Shown: positions 25,470-34,751, counted from the first letter of the stretch. The stretch is DNA of 64,000 nt from Alteromonas sp. 5E99-2 (GCF_017368475.1 NZ_JAFNJE010000003.1:1-64000); one strand, 5' to 3'. The notes: generated from the letters alone by a model not told the origin. Made by a program: numbers and translations.

Positions 25470-25994
25470 TTATGCTAGCTCATCCAAGCATAACTCTTCT
25501 TTAATTTGTGCGCACCATTGCTTGACTCTTTCTTCTGTTAATTCAGGTTGTCTGTCTTCATCTATACCCAATCCAACAAAGTGGTCGTCGTCAGCCATAC
25601 CTTTCGACGCTTCAAAGTCATAACCCGCACAAGGCCATTGACCTACGAGTATTGCACCTTTAGTTTCCACTATATCGCGAACCATACCCATTGCATCTAA
25701 GAAGTACTCTGCGTAATCCTCTTGGTCACCGCATCCAAATATAGCAACTAACTTATCAGTGAAATCAATTTCTTCTAAGTCGGGGAAAAAATCATCCCAA
25801 TCACATTGTGCTTCGCCGTAATACCAGGTGGGGATACCGAATAAAAGCAAATCAAACTCAGCTATTTCTTCTTTGGTACTTTTGGCAATATCGCGAACAT
25901 CGATGAGTTGCGAACCTAATTCTTTTTGAATCATTTTTGCTACGTGTTCTGTATTTCCTGTATCACTACCAAAAAAAAGGCCTACACTCGCCAT
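25470..25994 (-). CDS. fldA: Flavodoxin I
   Basis: The 174-residue protein is the usual length for the long-chain flavodoxin class. It has the FMN phosphate loop GSDTGNTE (about 9-16), isoalloxazine-contacting aromatic residues in GIPTWYYGEAQCDW (about 53-66) and FGCGDQEDYAEYF (about 90-102). It is a low-potential one-electron carrier, used for example by radical-SAM enzyme activation and methionine synthase reduction, and replaces ferredoxin under iron limitation. The upstream ybfF-like gene on the same strand matches the enterobacterial ybfF-fldA neighbourhood. fur is not adjacent here. Confidence 0.97.
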   Translation of the reverse strand: MASVGLFFGSDTGNTEHVAKMIQKELGSQLIDVRDIAKSTKEEIAEFDLLLFGIPTWYYGEAQCDWDDFFPDLEEIDFTDKLVAIFGCGDQEDYAEYFLDAMGMVRDIVETKGAILVGQWPCAGYDFEASKGMADDDHFVGLGIDEDRQPELTEERVKQWCAQIKEELCLDELA

Positions 25995-26186
25995 TTATTT
26001 ACCTCAAAAATTTAAAATTAAAATCACGCCATTAACTAACAACAAACGTTGAAAATAGTTGTGGCGAATCTCATTGACGCTGATTCAATGAGCACATAAT
26101 GCTTAAACTTAGTTAAGCCTCACTGTATGTTTTTGCGAATATTATCACACTTATTTTGAAATTTATTGACTAACCTTAACATTCGC

Positions 26187-26972
26187 TTAAGTGTTAGAGG
26201 TCAGCATACGTAAAACAATCTGGTTAAATACAGTAGGTTTTTCAGCATGTAGCCAATGGCCTGTATCAGAAATGATTTTAAACGACGAATTAGGAAACAT
26301 TTGTTTTATTGGCTGTGCGTGTGCTTGGGTTAAATAATTGGATTTTTCGCCTTTTATAAACAGCGTTTGTCCATGATATGTTTTGCTTGTAAACGGCCAA
26401 TTAATAATATTGGAGTAGCTTCTTTTTAAACCTGCTACATTGAATTGCCAACGCCACTGGTTGTCAATTTGCTTCAAATTTTTGAGTAAGAATTGGGCTG
26501 TGCCAGGCTCGACTAAAATACTATTTAAAATCTCTAAGCCTTGTTTTCGGCTTTCAATATTTGCATCTTGAACAGCAGTTAGTGCGTTAAATACAGAATC
26601 GTGTCTCGGGGGATATAACGCTGGTGCGATGTCAGCTACTACAACCTTTTCTATTTTTGAAGGGTGTAAAAGTGCCATAGCCATCGCCACTTTACCCCCT
26701 AACGAGTGTCCAACAAGGTTACAGGGGTAAAATTCTTTTTCTATTAATAGAGCATCTAATTCTGCAACGACAGTTTCAAAGGTCCATTCACCTAAATGGG
26801 ATGACTTACCGTGATCAGGTAAATCAATGGACATTACGTTAAAGTGCGTTGATAAGTGTTTATTTAAGTTATTTAAATTGTCTTTATCACCAAACAAACC
26901 GTGAATTAGAACGACTTTGGGTAAGGCGCTATTTGTTGAAGCTGATAAAGAATAGTTAATTGTGTCTGGCAT
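26187..26972 (-). CDS. ybfF: YbfF-type alpha/beta-hydrolase (acyl-CoA/ester hydrolase)
   Basis: The 261-residue cytoplasmic protein has an oxyanion loop LIHGLFGDKDNL, nucleophile elbow GHSLGGK (Ser near residue 88), acid-side GEKSNYL and catalytic His in DTGHWLHAEKP near the end. The GLFGDKDNLNNL block is characteristic of YbfF esterases. Its position before fldA supports the assignment. Its natural substrate in cells is not settled; related enzymes cleave short acyl esters and acyl-CoAs. Confidence 0.9.
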   Translation of the reverse strand: MPDTINYSLSASTNSALPKVVLIHGLFGDKDNLNNLNKHLSTHFNVMSIDLPDHGKSSHLGEWTFETVVAELDALLIEKEFYPCNLVGHSLGGKVAMAMALLHPSKIEKVVVADIAPALYPPRHDSVFNALTAVQDANIESRKQGLEILNSILVEPGTAQFLLKNLKQIDNQWRWQFNVAGLKRSYSNIINWPFTSKTYHGQTLFIKGEKSNYLTQAHAQPIKQMFPNSSFKIISDTGHWLHAEKPTVFNQIVLRMLTSNT

Positions 26973-27063
26973 TTCTAAATTGGTGTCTTAAAACAGTATA
27001 ATGACTATCTTAATTAGTCTTTGACACATTTACCATTCTCGAACAGCATCAATCGTAAATTGT

Positions 27064-27372
27064 TTAAATAGACACTACCGAGTTATCCGCGCCGGGTATT
27101 GGGCTTGGTGCATAAGCGTCTGCGTTCCAGTCATTTTCCCATTTTTCGCTATTGCAAAGATATTTAAATTGGTAATCTTTACCAACGGTGAGATTCAGTG
27201 TTTGTGTAAAATCACCGCTTTTTAGTTTTTTCATAGGACTGACTGACTCATCCCATCCATTAAATTCACCAAGTAGCTTTACTGTTTCAGCATATCTCGA
27301 TTCGTTCGCGGTTAAGCGAAAAGTGACTTTACAAACGGGTTTAGTTTTTAAAAATGACTTTTTAATACTCAT
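27064..27372 (-). CDS. Small isoamylase early-set / glycogen-binding-fold protein
   Basis: The 102-residue protein is a single CBM48/AMPK-beta-like domain: KVTFRL, LLGEFNGWDES, a hydrophobic strand FTQTLNLTVGKDYQFKYLC, WENDWNADAYAP and a final PGADNSVV. Such stand-alone modules occur in many gammaproteobacteria and may bind alpha-glucans or sit as regulatory subunits. No catalytic domain is present. It is divergent from the RND efflux operon. Confidence 0.85.
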   Translation of the reverse strand: MSIKKSFLKTKPVCKVTFRLTANESRYAETVKLLGEFNGWDESVSPMKKLKSGDFTQTLNLTVGKDYQFKYLCNSEKWENDWNADAYAPSPIPGADNSVVSI

Positions 27373-27599
27373 TGGATTGTTCTCACTTTGAATTTAGTTA
27401 ATGACGAATTTAAACGTTATGCTCAAAAATCAAACAGTTCAAGTTTTTTTAGTTATTGGTTTTTAAATGACAGGATGTTTTTCGTTTTGTTGCAACATTC
27501 AATAACAAATCCTTTAGAGATTATTGATAATCTAAGAGTTATGATGCATACATTATTCACATAATAAATTTATTCTAAAGTTCTTCGTCAGGAAAAAGT

Positions 27600-28832
27600 A
27601 TGAAAAAACACTCTGTAGTACGGTGGTTATTACCTATTGCCATTATTATTGTGGCATTGGTGATAGCGTTTATTTTAATAACATCAAAAAAACCACTTGA
27701 ACAAGAGCCAATTGTAGATAAAGCCTTTCTTGTCAATGCTCAAAGCGTTTACACTGAGTCGGTTGACTTCACTGTAAAAACCCAAGGTAACGTTATACCT
27801 AAAAATCAAACTAAGCTTAGTAGTCAAGTCAGTGGGGCGATTGTTAAGGTGTCTCCTGTTTTTGTTGAAGGTGGATTCTTTAGTATAGGCGATGTACTTA
27901 TAGAATTAGAGCAAGATGACTACTTAACCGAAGTGAAATTAGCAGAAGCACAATTAGCGCAAGCAGAGGCTGACCTACAAGAAGAAATCGCTCGTGGAAA
28001 AGTAGCAGAAAAGGAGTGGCGTTCAGTAAATAGCTCGGCGCCGCCGGCTTTAGGCTTAAGGGAACCCCAATTAGCTCGAGAGCAAGCGAATGTTAAAGGT
28101 GCTCAAGCTCAGCTAGAAAGAGCCAAACGAAATTTATCTCGTACTCAAATTAAAGCGCCCTACAATGGTGTTGTGGTGCAAAGAGATGTTGATTTAGGAC
28201 AATTTTTACCCGTCGGTTCGGTCGTTGGCGAAGTTTTTTCTACGGATGTCGCTGAAGTTCGTTTACCTATTACTAACTCAGATCTTGCCTTTTTACATTT
28301 AGATACCGGAGTTTCACAGAGTAATGTAGTGAATTTAAGCGCCAACGTTGCAGGTAAGCTCACGCAATGGGAAGGCAAATTAGTGCGAAGTGAAGGGGTG
28401 TTGAGTACAGATAGTCGCGTTATATATGCAATAGCTGAAATTGATGACCCTTACATGCGAAAAAATACGAGCGAACAAAAGCAGGCATTGCGTTACGGCC
28501 AATTCGTTCAAGCCACAATCAGTGGTACACAAACAGAAGATGTTATTGTGTTACCAAGGCAACTAGTACGTTTAGACAATACGGTTCTTACCGTTTCCGA
28601 TAATCGAACACTGGCTATTAAAAGCGTTGATATATTACGTAGCGACGAACAACATGTGTATATTGGTTCAGGTATAGATTCTGGTGAACAAATAGTGACA
28701 AGTGCAGTACCTAATGCCTATACGGGAATGAAAATAAGATTGCCAGGTGATGAGCCAGAAATAGATACGCCGTCAGAAAATGATCAACCTGATGACAAAA
28801 ATGAAATAGAACCTCATAACGAGGACCAGTAA
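27600..28832 (+). CDS. RND efflux periplasmic adaptor (membrane fusion protein)
   Basis: The 410-residue protein has an N-terminal anchor helix (about 9-28), then a lipoyl half (VKTQGNVIPKNQTKLSSQVSGA), an alpha-hairpin (about 115-185, rich in A/E/Q), the second lipoyl half (IKAPYNGVVVQRDVDLGQFL) and beta-barrel and membrane-proximal domains. It ends in an acidic tail. It links the inner-membrane pump to an outer-membrane channel. Its stop overlaps the pump ATG by one base (TAATG). No outer-membrane channel gene follows, so a TolC-type protein elsewhere is implied. Confidence 0.93.
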   Translation: MKKHSVVRWLLPIAIIIVALVIAFILITSKKPLEQEPIVDKAFLVNAQSVYTESVDFTVKTQGNVIPKNQTKLSSQVSGAIVKVSPVFVEGGFFSIGDVLIELEQDDYLTEVKLAEAQLAQAEADLQEEIARGKVAEKEWRSVNSSAPPALGLREPQLAREQANVKGAQAQLERAKRNLSRTQIKAPYNGVVVQRDVDLGQFLPVGSVVGEVFSTDVAEVRLPITNSDLAFLHLDTGVSQSNVVNLSANVAGKLTQWEGKLVRSEGVLSTDSRVIYAIAEIDDPYMRKNTSEQKQALRYGQFVQATISGTQTEDVIVLPRQLVRLDNTVLTVSDNRTLAIKSVDILRSDEQHVYIGSGIDSGEQIVTSAVPNAYTGMKIRLPGDEPEIDTPSENDQPDDKNEIEPHNEDQ

Positions 28833-31800
28833 TGACTAGTTCAGACATTAACGATACTCATAAAGGCCTCATTGCATGGTTCGCACGTAACAGTGTTGCA
28901 GCCAATTTGTTAATGTGGGTGTTGATTTTTGGTGGCATATACACGGCATTTACCATACAAAAGCAAATATTTCCTAATTTTGAATTTAATGTAATACAAG
29001 TCAGAGTCGCTTATTTAGGCGCAGCTCCTCAGGAAGTTGAAGAAGGTGTAATTCTTAAAGTTGAAGAAGCGATAAAGGATTTAGAAGGGATAAAGCAGAT
29101 TACTTCTACTGCGATTGAAGGCTCAGGTACGGTAAGTATTGAAGTAGAAGACGATTACGATGTAGAGAGTTTACTTGATGAAGTAAAAGTGCAAGTAGAT
29201 GCTATTCCTAGTTTTCCCGCGAATACGGAAAAGCCCATTGTTTACCGTCAAAAGGCGCAATCAGATGTGCTGTGGATTTCTGTGCATGGCGATGCGACTG
29301 AGCGTGAACTGAAAGAATATGCTAAATCTATGAGGGACGACATTGCTAATTTATCTGGAGTGTCTGCCGTTCAGGTTGTTGGCTCTAGAGACTACGAAAT
29401 TAGTATTGAGCTTAGTGAAACAACGCTTCAACAATATAATTTAACTTTTGCTGATGTTGTGCGTGTTGTGCAGCAAAGTAGTGTTGATTTGCCTGGCGGA
29501 TCAATTAGAACAGATAATGGCAGCATTTTATTGAGGACTATTGGTCAAGCCTATACAGGTTATGATTTTTCACAAATAGTACTAGTGACTCAAGCCGATG
29601 GAACACGGCTGAAGCTCGGTGATATAGCACACATAAATGATGGCTTTGTTGAAAGTAATGGTTTTGCTCGTTTTGACAATAAAGCGACAGTGAGTATTCG
29701 AGTTCAAGCTGTGGGCGATCAAAATGCATTAGAAATTTCAAAGAAAGTGAATGCCTATATCAGCGAAAAAAATGAGGATTTGCCACCTAATATTCAAGCA
29801 GACACTTGGGGTGATAGTTCGTTTTATTTGAATGACAGGCTAAATATGATGCTGAAAAACATGTTTTTTGGCGCATTGCTAGTGTTCGTTGTTTTAAGTT
29901 TGTTTTTGCGTATAAAACTTGCATTTTGGGTGATTGTTGGACTCCCTGTCTGTTTCTTGGGAGCATTATTTTTAATGCCAACGCCTTTGTTTGGCGTTTC
30001 TATCAATATGCTGAGTCTGTTTGCCTTTATTCTCGTGCTCGGGATAGTAGTGGATGATGCCATTATTATGGGGGAATCGGCTTACTCTGAAATTGATAAG
30101 CATGGTCACAGTATTGATAATATTATCCGTGGTGTAAATAAAGTGGCCATGCCAGCAACGTTTGGCGTATTAACGACCATCGCAGCTTTCATTCCTATGC
30201 TAATGGTTACAGGAACCTTTGGAGTTATTTGGAAAACCATTGGTGCTGTTGTGGTAGTTTGCTTAATCTTTTCGTTGGTTGAGTCTAAGCTTATTTTACC
30301 TGCGCACTTAGCGCATATGAAGTTAAAGCCTTATGATCCTTCAAAGGCAAATGCTTTTCAAAGGTTTAGAGATTTTTTTAGTGAAGGAATTAAAACTTTT
30401 GTTCAAAAATATTACGCCCCATTTTTGAAAAAAGCCGTTAACAACCGATATACCACCTTATCCGTTTTCATTGCGTCACTTATATTAACCGTCGGCCTTT
30501 TTTCTGGTGGCGTTGTTCGTTTTGTTGTATTCCCCTCTATCCCGAGTGATTTTATGTTTGCCGACGTAAGTATGGAACCAGGATCTTCAATTCAACAACG
30601 TGACGAGGCAATCGAATCTATTGTAGCGGCTATGCATGCAATGGATAAAAATATTGAAAAGGAAACAGGGCAGCGAGTGGTACAGCACTCAATTGCCTTT
30701 GATGAAGGCGATCTTGGTGGAGCAGTGTTTGTTGAGTTAACTAAAGGCGAGAACAGAACCCTTAGCGATTCAGAAATTCATGAATATTGGCGTGATGAGA
30801 TTGAAGAGATTCCAGGGGTAAGATCGTTAACGGTAGGGAATCCAGGTGGTGGGCCTGGTGGTGGGTCAGACTTAAATTTTGAGTTTAGTTCAGCCAACAT
30901 AGACGAACTGAAAAGCATCAGCAAAGAGTTGAAAGATGCCCTAGCGACGTACAGCGGAGTATCAGATATAAACGATACGTTTTCCGGTGGCAGTGATGAA
31001 ATACAAATAGATGTAAAGCCACAGGCTGAAGCTTTGGGGGTGACATTGCAGCAGTTAGGTCAGCAAGTTCGTTTTGGTTTTTTTGGAGCGGAAGTTCAGC
31101 GTATTCAACGGGATGATGAAGAAATAAAAGTCATGGTTCGCTATCCTGAAGAAGAACGTAATTCGGTAGGGTATTTGGAGAATATGCGGATCCGTTCATT
31201 GACCGGAGATGTTATTCCTTTTGAAGAAGTCGGTGAAATTTCGTTAGGGAGTGGATTCGACTCAATTATTCGAGTTGATGGTTCCCGTTCTGTGAGTGTC
31301 ACGGCCGCAGTTGATGCTAATAGTATTGACCCAGGTGAAATTACTGGAGAAATGATAACCGAAATCATTCCCGACTTATTGGAGCGTTATCCCAATGTGG
31401 ATTTTCAATTGCAAGGTAATTCCAAAGAACAACAGCAAGTGGTTGTGTCGTTGGCGATTGGTATGTTGGGCGCAATGTTCGCAATTTATGCATTATTAGC
31501 GATTCCTCTGAAATCCTATTCTCAGCCGATTATTATTATGTCGGTGATCCCATTTGGGGTAGTAGGCGCAATATTTGGGCACTTAATTTTAGGCAAAGTC
31601 GTCAGTGTATTGTCTATTTGCGGGATCATCGCATTATCAGGTGTTGTGGTGAATGACAGTTTGATTATGGTGGACTTTGTAAATAAGGCGAGAAAAGAAG
31701 GCTTCTCTCTTATGGAGTCTGCTATACAAGCGGGAACTCAACGATTTAGAGCTATTATATTGACGTCACTTACTACATTTATGGGGTTACTGCCCATAGT

Positions 31801-31993
31801 GTTAGAGAAAAGTTTACAAGCTCAAATAGTTATTCCTATGGCGATATCACTAGCCTTTGGAATTTTATTTGCGACAGTTATAACCTTATTACTTGTTCCT
31901 TGTTTGTATTTAATCCTTGATGATTTTAAGCGGGGAGTGAGAAAGTTATTTGGCATAACGCCTAAGTCTATTAGTAATAAACAGTCAGCTTAG
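28832..31993 (+). CDS. RND-family inner-membrane efflux pump
   Basis: The 1053-residue protein has the full RND pump length: an N-terminal helix, large periplasmic loop (about 45-335), helices 2-6, helix 7, second loop and five final helices. The proton-relay aspartate pair is seen in helix 4 (VLGIVVDDAIIMGESAYSEI). The second loop contains a Gly-rich GNPGGGPGGGSD segment. It exports hydrophobic or amphiphilic compounds as a trimer with the adaptor. Substrates cannot be predicted from the sequence. Confidence 0.95.
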   Translation: MTSSDINDTHKGLIAWFARNSVAANLLMWVLIFGGIYTAFTIQKQIFPNFEFNVIQVRVAYLGAAPQEVEEGVILKVEEAIKDLEGIKQITSTAIEGSGTVSIEVEDDYDVESLLDEVKVQVDAIPSFPANTEKPIVYRQKAQSDVLWISVHGDATERELKEYAKSMRDDIANLSGVSAVQVVGSRDYEISIELSETTLQQYNLTFADVVRVVQQSSVDLPGGSIRTDNGSILLRTIGQAYTGYDFSQIVLVTQADGTRLKLGDIAHINDGFVESNGFARFDNKATVSIRVQAVGDQNALEISKKVNAYISEKNEDLPPNIQADTWGDSSFYLNDRLNMMLKNMFFGALLVFVVLSLFLRIKLAFWVIVGLPVCFLGALFLMPTPLFGVSINMLSLFAFILVLGIVVDDAIIMGESAYSEIDKHGHSIDNIIRGVNKVAMPATFGVLTTIAAFIPMLMVTGTFGVIWKTIGAVVVVCLIFSLVESKLILPAHLAHMKLKPYDPSKANAFQRFRDFFSEGIKTFVQKYYAPFLKKAVNNRYTTLSVFIASLILTVGLFSGGVVRFVVFPSIPSDFMFADVSMEPGSSIQQRDEAIESIVAAMHAMDKNIEKETGQRVVQHSIAFDEGDLGGAVFVELTKGENRTLSDSEIHEYWRDEIEEIPGVRSLTVGNPGGGPGGGSDLNFEFSSANIDELKSISKELKDALATYSGVSDINDTFSGGSDEIQIDVKPQAEALGVTLQQLGQQVRFGFFGAEVQRIQRDDEEIKVMVRYPEEERNSVGYLENMRIRSLTGDVIPFEEVGEISLGSGFDSIIRVDGSRSVSVTAAVDANSIDPGEITGEMITEIIPDLLERYPNVDFQLQGNSKEQQQVVVSLAIGMLGAMFAIYALLAIPLKSYSQPIIIMSVIPFGVVGAIFGHLILGKVVSVLSICGIIALSGVVVNDSLIMVDFVNKARKEGFSLMESAIQAGTQRFRAIILTSLTTFMGLLPIVLEKSLQAQIVIPMAISLAFGILFATVITLLLVPCLYLILDDFKRGVRKLFGITPKSISNKQSA

Positions 31994-32014
31994 GATAGCC
32001 AATTAAATAAAAGG

Positions 32015-32065
32015 TTGTTTTTTATACCAATCAACATATACTGTTTATATATACAGTATATGTTG
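32015..32065 (+). promoter_or_regulatory. SOS promoter with LexA box
   Basis: TACTGTTTATATATACAGTA (32039-32058) matches the LexA consensus with CTG-N10-CAG and an AT-alternating core. It sits at the centre of a longer inverted repeat with perfect 13-base arms (32032-32044 and 32053-32065). A sigma-70 promoter fits exactly: TTGTTT at 32015-32020, a 16-base gap, then TATACT at 32037-32042, so LexA would cover the -10. The box ends 17 bases before the ATG. Confidence 0.85.
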
Positions 32066-32075
32066 AGATTATCTA

Positions 32076-32441
32076 ATGAGTTTAAAATCTGTTGACCAGC
32101 TTATTGATAAATTTGGTGTATCTGCGTTTGCTTCTGATACGCCATTTTTAAAACGCAAAGTGCTAACATCGTCAAATGCATGTGATGTGGGCATGCCATT
32201 TTGTTTCTATCAAAAGTTATCTGCTCTGAAGCGCAACCAAACTGTGTGGTGCTTTACTGCTTACTTACCCGGTAAAAATAAACGCTTAGCTCTATTTCTA
32301 GTTAATGAAAATAATAAAATTATTGAACAGGTTTATTTTCCTCGCGACAGAAAAGGCGTTTTGTCGTGTCAGAAAATTCAGAAATTATTGCAGCGGTCAC
32401 TACTTTCGGCTAATAGTGATTCATACAGACTGGTTGCTTAG
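32076..32441 (+). CDS. Unknown 121-aa protein under probable LexA control
   Basis: The small soluble protein has a basic surface, and no signal peptide or membrane helix. It begins MSLKSVDQLIDKFGVSAFAS and has a central beta-like part (TVWCFTAYLPGKNKRLALFL, then EQVYFPRD) and a helical tail (SCQKIQKLLQRSLLS). Three Cys lie within residues 35-60. I recognise no family, and it does not resemble YebG, DinI, UmuD or SulA by motif. It is monocistronic: the LexA box precedes it and a hairpin follows at 32454-32480. A DNA-damage-induced role, such as checkpoint or repair accessory, is inference from the promoter only. Confidence 0.75.
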   Translation: MSLKSVDQLIDKFGVSAFASDTPFLKRKVLTSSNACDVGMPFCFYQKLSALKRNQTVWCFTAYLPGKNKRLALFLVNENNKIIEQVYFPRDRKGVLSCQKIQKLLQRSLLSANSDSYRLVA

Positions 32442-32453
32442 TTGATGATACCA

Positions 32454-32480
32454 CCACGTTAAAAGGGGAATTTAACGTGG
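32454..32480 (+). terminator. Hairpin after the LexA-controlled gene
   Basis: CCACGTTAAA (32454-32463) and TTTAACGTGG (32471-32480) form a perfect 10-bp stem with a 7-base loop, 13 bases after the stop. It lies between two convergent genes and has no long T-tract. Confidence 0.45.
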
Positions 32481-32503
32481 CTGTATATTATAGAGTTATT
32501 TCA

Positions 32504-33220
32504 CTAATCGGCTACGATGCATTGTAGTTTTTCCGTTCTAGAGTTCGAAATATCATATGAAGTTACATTTATTAGTATAGACGATCGACATCGACATGAT
32601 GATGATGATGATGAGCTTTTAAACTTATAACTATACATATAGCTTTCGTCATTACTATCGGTTAGGGTACTATTAATTCTACATGTTGTTGTGGGACTGC
32701 CAATGTTTCTAGTCGATTGCCCATAAGCAACAACTTTATAGCTTTGTAATGATGATGAAGCTTCAACTTGCACTGATTCTGCCTTTACTGCATCGGCAAT
32801 CACAAACCCATCTGTTCCATTAGTACTCAGTACTACTTTTGTCGGGTTAGAAAATTCTCCTAACGGAAACCAAATAGAGCCGTTTTGTGATTGGGATACA
32901 GGGATATCGGTGACGCCGTTGTCGTCGTGTACAGAATAAATTGCATCGGAAGAACGGTTCACATTTGATGTCCAATATGCAGATACTTCATAGCTACCCG
33001 AACCAGAAAGACTAAACTCCCATTGTGCAGATCCGGTGTTTGTTCTTGCATCTAAATAGACGTAGTTATTACCCCAAAAACCGTTAAGATTTTCGCTAGT
33101 TGTCCAATTTGAAATGACCGAAAACCCGCTGTCGTCGTTATCGATTACGTTTATCTCTGCAGAGGTATTAGAAATGTGTAGAAGTGACGCGATTAGTGTT
33201 GCGGTTGATATTAACTTCAT
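32504..33220 (-). CDS. Secreted golvesin-like domain protein with serine tract
   Basis: The 238-residue protein has a signal peptide ending near residue 21. It has a golvesin C-terminal-like beta domain at about 24-150: VIDNDDSGFSVISNWTTSEN, WGNNYVYLDARTNTGSAQWEF, and a closing FVIADAVKAE. A second region (about 160-238) carries a run of seven serines followed by CRCR, encoded by six CAT units and a short TGTCGA duplication. Golvesin domains occur in secreted enzymes and adhesins, often as carbohydrate-linked modules. No catalytic domain is present. Confidence 0.7.
   Translation of the reverse strand: MKLISTATLIASLLHISNTSAEINVIDNDDSGFSVISNWTTSENLNGFWGNNYVYLDARTNTGSAQWEFSLSGSGSYEVSAYWTSNVNRSSDAIYSVHDDNGVTDIPVSQSQNGSIWFPLGEFSNPTKVVLSTNGTDGFVIADAVKAESVQVEASSSLQSYKVVAYGQSTRNIGSPTTTCRINSTLTDSNDESYMYSYKFKSSSSSSSCRCRSSILINVTSYDISNSRTEKLQCIVAD
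32596..32613. repeat. (ATG)6 trinucleotide repeat inside the golvesin-like gene
   Basis: Six tandem ATG units on the plus strand are read on the coding strand as consecutive TCA serine codons. Next to them a TCGACA unit is duplicated (CRCR). Length changes would stay in frame and alter the serine count. Confidence 0.8.
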
Positions 33221-33404
33221 TACTTAATCCTTTAATTTTAATAGTATCAAAATCACCTTAACTAAAGCATATTTATATTTCAAGTTAATATAGGATGAAA
33301 TCTAAGCGGGGAGGCAATTGATTGGTTTTTTCAGAAAATAGTCTGAATTCAACTAATGGGTTACATCATGCCAAATAAAAGGGAATTTAGAATTAGCACT
33401 AATG

Positions 33405-33443
33405 TCGCAAGTATTGCTTAGTCGTGATAACCAATACTTGCGA
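33405..33443. terminator. 12-bp perfect inverted repeat downstream of the aminotransferase gene
   Basis: TCGCAAGTATTG (33405-33416) and CAATACTTGCGA (33432-33443) are exact complements around a 15-base loop. It lies 22 bases after the aminotransferase stop on the minus strand. No T-tract follows, so it may be a transcript-stabilising hairpin rather than a true terminator. Confidence 0.45.
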
Positions 33444-33464
33444 AAGCGGGGGTTTTCCAGGGTA

Positions 33465-34655
33465 TTAAAGTACTGATACCAATGCTTTTGCTAAAGGCTC
33501 AACATTGTTTTTGTTAATACCTGCAATATTGACTCGGCTTGAATCTACAAAGTAAACACTGAATTTCTCACGTACTTCACGGACTTTTTCTGGTTCGATA
33601 CACAAGTAAGAGAACATACCTTTTTGCTGTTCGACAAAACTAAAGTCTTTGCTTGAGCCTTGTTTGTGTAAATTAGTAACCAGTAATTGTCTTAGTGTTT
33701 TCATGCGATCGCGCATCTCGTTCACTTCGTCTTGCCACTGAGCGGTTAACGTTTCATCACTCAATATTATATTAACTAATTGACCGCCGTAACTGGGGGG
33801 CATTGAGTATATAGCGCGGGCAACGGACTGAATTTGAGATTGAACAATTTTTCTCGTTGCTGAATCAGCGCATACTACAGCAGCTAAACCAACACGTTCG
33901 CGATATAGACCAAAGTTTTTACTGCATGATGCTGCGATAATCACTTCTGGTAGATTATCGACAAGTAAGCGAAGGCCGTAGGCATCTTCTTCTAAACTAT
34001 CGCCAAACCCTAAATAAGCTAAGTCTACAAAAGGAATGAAACCCGTTTGCTGGGCAACTTCAAGTACACTTTGCCATTGCTCTTTTGTTAAGTCAGCACC
34101 CGTTGGGTTATGGCAGCAGCCATGTAGTAAAACGATATCGCCTTTTTTAACTTGCTTAAGGGTATCGATCATTTCATCAAATTTTATTGATGCTGAGGCT
34201 TTATCAAAATAGGGGTATTTAGCAAGTTCAAGTCCAGCATCACCAATTAGTGGAATGTGGTTTGCCCATGTAGGGTCGCTTACCCAAACTTTCGCATCTG
34301 GTGTTGCGCGTTTGACAAGCTCAGCAAGTACACGCAATGCACCACAGCCACCTGGAGACTGAACAGCAGCAACACGATCGGCTAATACCGCTGTGTTTCC
34401 TTTGCCTAAAATTAAGCTCAGCATATTGTCTATGTAACCTTGTACACCTTGAGGCGTAATGTAGGTTTTTGACGTTTCTTGCTCTAAAAGCTTTGTTTGT
34501 GCAGCGGCAACTGCCGCCATAATTGGCGTATTACCGTTTTCGTCTTTATAAACACCAACACCTAAATCAATTTTATTAGGATTGGTATCTTCGCGATAAG
34601 CAGCTGATAAACCAAGGATTGGATCTGGCGCAAGAGCAGGTAATACGGTAAACAC
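33465..34655 (-). CDS. aspC: Aspartate/aromatic amino acid aminotransferase
   Basis: The 396-residue protein is a typical class I aminotransferase of the AspC/TyrB subgroup. It has the N-terminal PALAPDPILGLSAAYRED, cofactor-binding GCCHNPTGADLT and FVDLAYLGFGDSLEEDA, and the PLP lysine in SCSKNFGLYRERVG. Arginine residues for dicarboxylate binding are in the C-terminal part. It interconverts aspartate/oxaloacetate, and likely phenylalanine or tyrosine, with 2-oxoglutarate/glutamate. AspC and TyrB cannot be separated with certainty from the sequence alone. Monocistronic. Confidence 0.93.
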   Translation of the reverse strand: MFTVLPALAPDPILGLSAAYREDTNPNKIDLGVGVYKDENGNTPIMAAVAAAQTKLLEQETSKTYITPQGVQGYIDNMLSLILGKGNTAVLADRVAAVQSPGGCGALRVLAELVKRATPDAKVWVSDPTWANHIPLIGDAGLELAKYPYFDKASASIKFDEMIDTLKQVKKGDIVLLHGCCHNPTGADLTKEQWQSVLEVAQQTGFIPFVDLAYLGFGDSLEEDAYGLRLLVDNLPEVIIAASCSKNFGLYRERVGLAAVVCADSATRKIVQSQIQSVARAIYSMPPSYGGQLVNIILSDETLTAQWQDEVNEMRDRMKTLRQLLVTNLHKQGSSKDFSFVEQQKGMFSYLCIEPEKVREVREKFSVYFVDSSRVNIAGINKNNVEPLAKALVSVL

Positions 34656-34751
34656 GATATAGTTTCCTTTAGAATTTATTCACTAAAAAAGCGTCAGTAT
34701 TATGCCATTTTTAGTTTAAAATACGAGGAAACTTTCATAATTTATTCGAGT

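Noticed and set aside
25995-26186. Fur box upstream of fldA
   Set aside because: The region is AT-rich, but no 19-base GATAAT-type repeat array is clear enough to claim.
32032-32065. Terminator of the RND efflux operon
   Set aside because: The palindrome has no T-tract and its core matches the LexA consensus over a sigma-70 -10; an SOS operator explains it better.
32596-32613. Phase-variable switch
   Set aside because: Repeat units are three bases, so slippage keeps the frame and cannot switch the gene on or off.
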